From positions 1 through 17,316 of the forward strand of contig JBEBWZ010000070.1 in NCBI GenBank assembly GCA_040391865.1: DNA of 17,316 bases. The letters run 5' to 3'. The translations under genes were made by a program, and so were the position numbers. Source of the stretch: Solimonas sp040391865. Its GTDB lineage: Bacteria; Pseudomonadota; Gammaproteobacteria; Nevskiales; Nevskiaceae. Below are positions 14,837 to 17,316 of the stretch, one piece after another (the stretch's first letter is position 1; the number at the start of each line of letters is the position of its first letter). The notes below the pieces were generated by a model. It was not told the DNA's origin. It did not search any database and worked only from the letters and a program-made list of their open reading frames with translations.

Positions 14837-17316
14837 TCAGCCGGTTTTCTGCTCGCTGTCCGGAGCGGCCTGATCGCCATTCTCCGATTCCGGCGCTGCT
14901 GCATCCTGGAACAGTTTGAAGTAATCGGCGGCCGGTGCGGAGGCCCGGAACTGCGGGATCGGCTCGTTGGCGCTCTGCGTGGCATCGGCGGTCACCGGTG
15001 CTGCCGCAGCCGGCGCGGGGGCCGTTGCTGCAACCGCAACCACTTCCTCGGCTGCGGATAGAGCGACGATCTCTGCTTCGAGCGGCGCTGCTTCAGCTGA
15101 CGGCGTTTCAACCGCCGCCACTGCAGTCAGTGCGGCTGCCGGCTGGGCGTCTTCCGGTGCGGGCGCGACCTTGGCCGTTGCCGTTGCCGGCACTTCATCG
15201 GCGGCAGTTGCGACCTGTACCGGATCGACGACGATCGGTTCGGCGGCCGGCGTTTCCGCCGCGGCATCGGCGACAACCGTGGCTACCGAGTCGAGCGAAG
15301 CGGTGGCCGTTGCCTCCTGGGGTTGCAACAGCGAAAGCTGGGTCTCGGTGGCGGAGACAGTGCTTGCCGCGGATGCGAGTGTTTCCGAAGCACTGACTTC
15401 GGGTGCGGAGTCGACGATCGCGGCTGCGGCAACGACGGCCACGGCGCCGGCGGTTGCACCCGTCACGAGTCCGTCGCCCTGGTTGTCGGCAGGCGACTGC
15501 CCCGCTGCTGCAGCGGCGGCTGCTGCGCGCTCGGCGCGATCGCGACCGCCACGACCGCGACGACGACGACCGCGGCCGCCCTCACGCTGCGGCGCCTGCT
15601 GCTGTTCACCTTCCTGGGCTTGCGGCAGGCCATCGACAGCCACGGCTACCGGCAGCGCAACGGCATTGCCTGCATCCTTTGCGGGTGCCGGATTCTGCGG
15701 TTGCTGCTGACGCTCGCCACGCGGCTGTTGCTGCTGAGCTTCGCGCTTCGGCTGCTGATTCTGCTGGCCGCGTGGCTGTTGCTGTTGCTGAGCTTCGCGC
15801 TTCGGCTGCTGGTTCTGCTGGCCGCGTTGCTGCTGCGGCTGCTGTTGCTTCTGGGCGCCATCACGATCGTCACGGCGCGGTTGGTTCTGCTGGCCGCGCT
15901 GACCGCCGCGACCTTCGCCACGACGACCGTCGCGACCGCCCTGGTGACCACCGCCACGGCGTGAATCGTTGCGGCCGCCTTCGCGACGCGACTGACCTTG
16001 TGTGCTGCTGCGGTCGGCCGGCGCTTCGTTGCTGGCGCTGGGTCCGAAGCCGAGCCAGCGCATGAAGCGCGACCACAGTCCGTCACCCGCCACCGGGCTG
16101 AGCGCGACCGGCGCGACGGGCACGACGACGGGAGCCGGCGTCGACGGCAGGATCTGCTTGACCGCGGGTTCGGAGAACCGCACCGGCGCGGCAGGCTTGA
16201 TCTGCTCTTCGATGGCCTGCGCGTTGAAATCCTGCGCCAGCGTGTAGCTGATGGCGTTGTTGTTGTCCTGCTGCAGATGGTCGGCACGCACCCGCTTGAT
16301 CTCGTAATGCGGCGTGTGCAGCGTCGCATTCGGGACCAGCGCGATATGCACGCGGCACCGTGCTTCGATCTCGCGAACCTGAACCCGCTTTTCGTTGAGC
16401 AGGAAGGTGCCGACGTCGACCGGAACCTGCGCCACGATGCGCCCGGTGCGCTCCTTCATGGCCTCTTCTTCGATCAGACGCAGGATCGACAGCGACAGGC
16501 TTTCGACCGAGCGGATCTGACCGCTGCCGCTGCAACGCGGGCAGGCGATCTGGGTGTGTTCGCCCAGCGACGGACGCAGGCGTTGACGCGACAGTTCCAG
16601 CAGGCCGAAACGGGACAGGCGACCGATCTGGATGCGCGCGCGATCGATCTCGACCGCCCGCTCCAGCCGCTTCTCGACCTCGCGCTGATTCTTCTGCGAG
16701 TTCATGTCGATGAAATCGATCACGATCAGGCCGCCGAGATCGCGCAGGCGCAACTGGCGCGCCACTTCATCGGCGGCTTCGAGATTGGTATTGAAGGCGG
16801 TGTCTTCGATGCTGCCGCCGCCGGTGGCCTTGGCCGAGTTGATATCGACCGAGGTCAGCGCTTCGGTGCGGTCGATGACGACCGAGCCACCGGAGGGCAG
16901 GCGGATGGTGCGTTCATGTGCCAGTTCGATCTGCGATTCGATCTGATAGCGCGAGAACAGCGGCACTTCATCGCGATACAGCTTAAGCCGCTGCAGATGC
17001 TGCGGCATCACCTGTTCCATGTGCGCACGCGCCTGCTCGTAGATTTCGGCGTTGTCGATCACGACTTCGCCGATGTCAGGACGCAGATAGTCGCGCAGCG
17101 CGCGCAGGATGATGTTGTTTTCCTGGTAGATCAGGAAGGTGCCCTGGCGCTCGGCCGCGGCCTTTTCGATCGCGGTCCAGATTTCCGTCAGGTAATTGGC
17201 GTCCCACTGGATCTCTTCGACCGTGCGGCCGACGCCGTTGGAGCGGATGATGACGCCCATCCCCTCGGGGATGTCGAGCTTTTCCAGTGCCTCCTTGGCT
17301 TCCTCGCGCTCGGCGT
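14837..17316 (-). CDS. rne: Ribonuclease E, 5' end cut by window
   Basis: Endoribonuclease of mRNA turnover and rRNA/tRNA maturation, and scaffold of the degradosome. About 825 residues are visible; the S1 domain and start lie beyond the window, and the Met at 17260 is internal, as E. coli RNase E has MGVI at a similar place. Numbering from that Met: catalytic-region VDINSAKA (Asp139) and VIDFIDMN (Asp182), which match E. coli Asp303 and Asp346, and Zn-link CPRCSG (Cys240, Cys243). RNase E-like sequence continues to about 345. WSRFMRWLGFG (395-405) is a probable membrane-anchoring amphipathic helix. The tail has Arg/Gly-rich (425-460), Gln/Asn-Arg-rich with a duplicated unit (about 478-520), Arg-rich (RGRRRRGRGGRDR) and Ala/Val-rich acidic parts. 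It ends at the shared terminator, convergent with kdsB. Confidence 0.96.
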   Translation of the reverse strand, partial: AEREEAKEALEKLDIPEGMGVIIRSNGVGRTVEEIQWDANYLTEIWTAIEKAAAERQGTFLIYQENNIILRALRDYLRPDIGEVVIDNAEIYEQARAHMEQVMPQHLQRLKLYRDEVPLFSRYQIESQIELAHERTIRLPSGGSVVIDRTEALTSVDINSAKATGGGSIEDTAFNTNLEAADEVARQLRLRDLGGLIVIDFIDMNSQKNQREVEKRLERAVEIDRARIQIGRLSRFGLLELSRQRLRPSLGEHTQIACPRCSGSGQIRSVESLSLSILRLIEEEAMKERTGRIVAQVPVDVGTFLLNEKRVQVREIEARCRVHIALVPNATLHTPHYEIKRVRADHLQQDNNNAISYTLAQDFNAQAIEEQIKPAAPVRFSEPAVKQILPSTPAPVVVPVAPVALSPVAGDGLWSRFMRWLGFGPSASNEAPADRSSTQGQSRREGGRNDSRRGGGHQGGRDGRRGEGRGGQRGQQNQPRRDDRDGAQKQQQPQQQRGQQNQQPKREAQQQQQPRGQQNQQPKREAQQQQPRGERQQQPQNPAPAKDAGNAVALPVAVAVDGLPQAQEGEQQQAPQREGGRGRRRRGRGGRDRAERAAAAAAAAGQSPADNQGDGLVTGATAGAVAVVAAAAIVDSAPEVSASETLASAASTVSATETQLSLLQPQEATATASLDSVATVVADAAAETPAAEPIVVDPVQVATAADEVPATATAKVAPAPEDAQPAAALTAVAAVETPSAEAAPLEAEIVALSAAEEVVAVAATAPAPAAAAPVTADATQSANEPIPQFRASAPAADYFKLFQDAAAPESENGDQAAPDSEQKTG
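15733..15826 (-). repeat. 54-bp period coding repeat in the RNase E tail
   Basis: Two 40-bp copies, 15733-15772 and 15787-15826, are nearly identical (one base differs: ctgatt versus ctggtt) and start 54 bp apart. They encode a duplicated unit of about 18 residues with core RGQQNQQPKREAQQQQ. The surrounding sequence is rich in Gln codons (CTG/TTG on the plus strand). This looks like a recent in-frame duplication within a disordered RNA-binding tail. Confidence 0.85.

Noticed and set aside
14967..15710. Long Ala/Ser/Thr-rich plus-strand open frame inside rne
   Set aside because: It is the antisense shadow of the low-complexity RNase E tail, with biased composition and no family resemblance.
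15715..15870. CTG/TTG triplet run as a mobile or CRISPR-like repeat
   Set aside because: The run encodes Gln-rich protein in frame with rne; there are no spacers, inverted ends or transposase.
1..17316. Defence system, phage or insertion element
   Set aside because: All recognisable genes are housekeeping or iron-uptake; no nuclease-effector pair, integrase, transposase or terminal repeats were seen.

Overview
The window looks like a chromosomal segment of a GC-rich gammaproteobacterium. Two things point there: a lipid A/Kdo block (msbA, lpxK, a Trm112-family gene, kdsB) and an RNase E with a long degradosome-type tail. The gene content suggests the Xanthomonadales or Nevskiales, but no rRNA is present, so the lineage is inference. 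No tRNA, rRNA, CRISPR array, transposase or phage gene was seen. Both ends cut through genes: a TonB-dependent receptor on the left and rne on the right.

Region 1 (1-4748) holds two outer-membrane TonB-dependent receptors. The second has a Fur box overlapping a plausible sigma-70 -10 element, so it is very probably iron-repressed. Each receptor gene is followed by a strong GC hairpin without a U-tract.

Region 2 (4891-10563) is a run of seven same-strand genes: tonB, exbB, exbD, a PepSY-type membrane protein, a DUF2271 lipoprotein-sized exported protein, a DUF4198 exported protein, and a membrane-anchored NADPH diflavin reductase resembling CysJ. From exbB onward the gaps are 2 to 73 nt. The simplest reading is a complete iron or other metal uptake machine. 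The receptors take up a chelate, TonB-ExbB-ExbD powers them, and the last four genes form an electron-transfer and metal-handling module that may reduce the imported metal. Only the TonB/ExbB/ExbD and receptor roles are established; the reductase module's role is inference.

Region 3 (10633-14768) has a HIT nucleotide-binding protein on the minus strand, divergent from a tightly overlapping operon msbA-lpxK-Trm112-kdsB. This operon makes and exports lipid A and activates Kdo. Gene overlaps of 17, 1 and 4 nt imply translational coupling.

Region 4 (14787-17316) has a perfect bidirectional terminator between convergent kdsB and rne. The visible rne encodes the catalytic core, Zn-link, a membrane-targeting helix and an unusual Gln/Asn-Arg-rich, partly duplicated tail.
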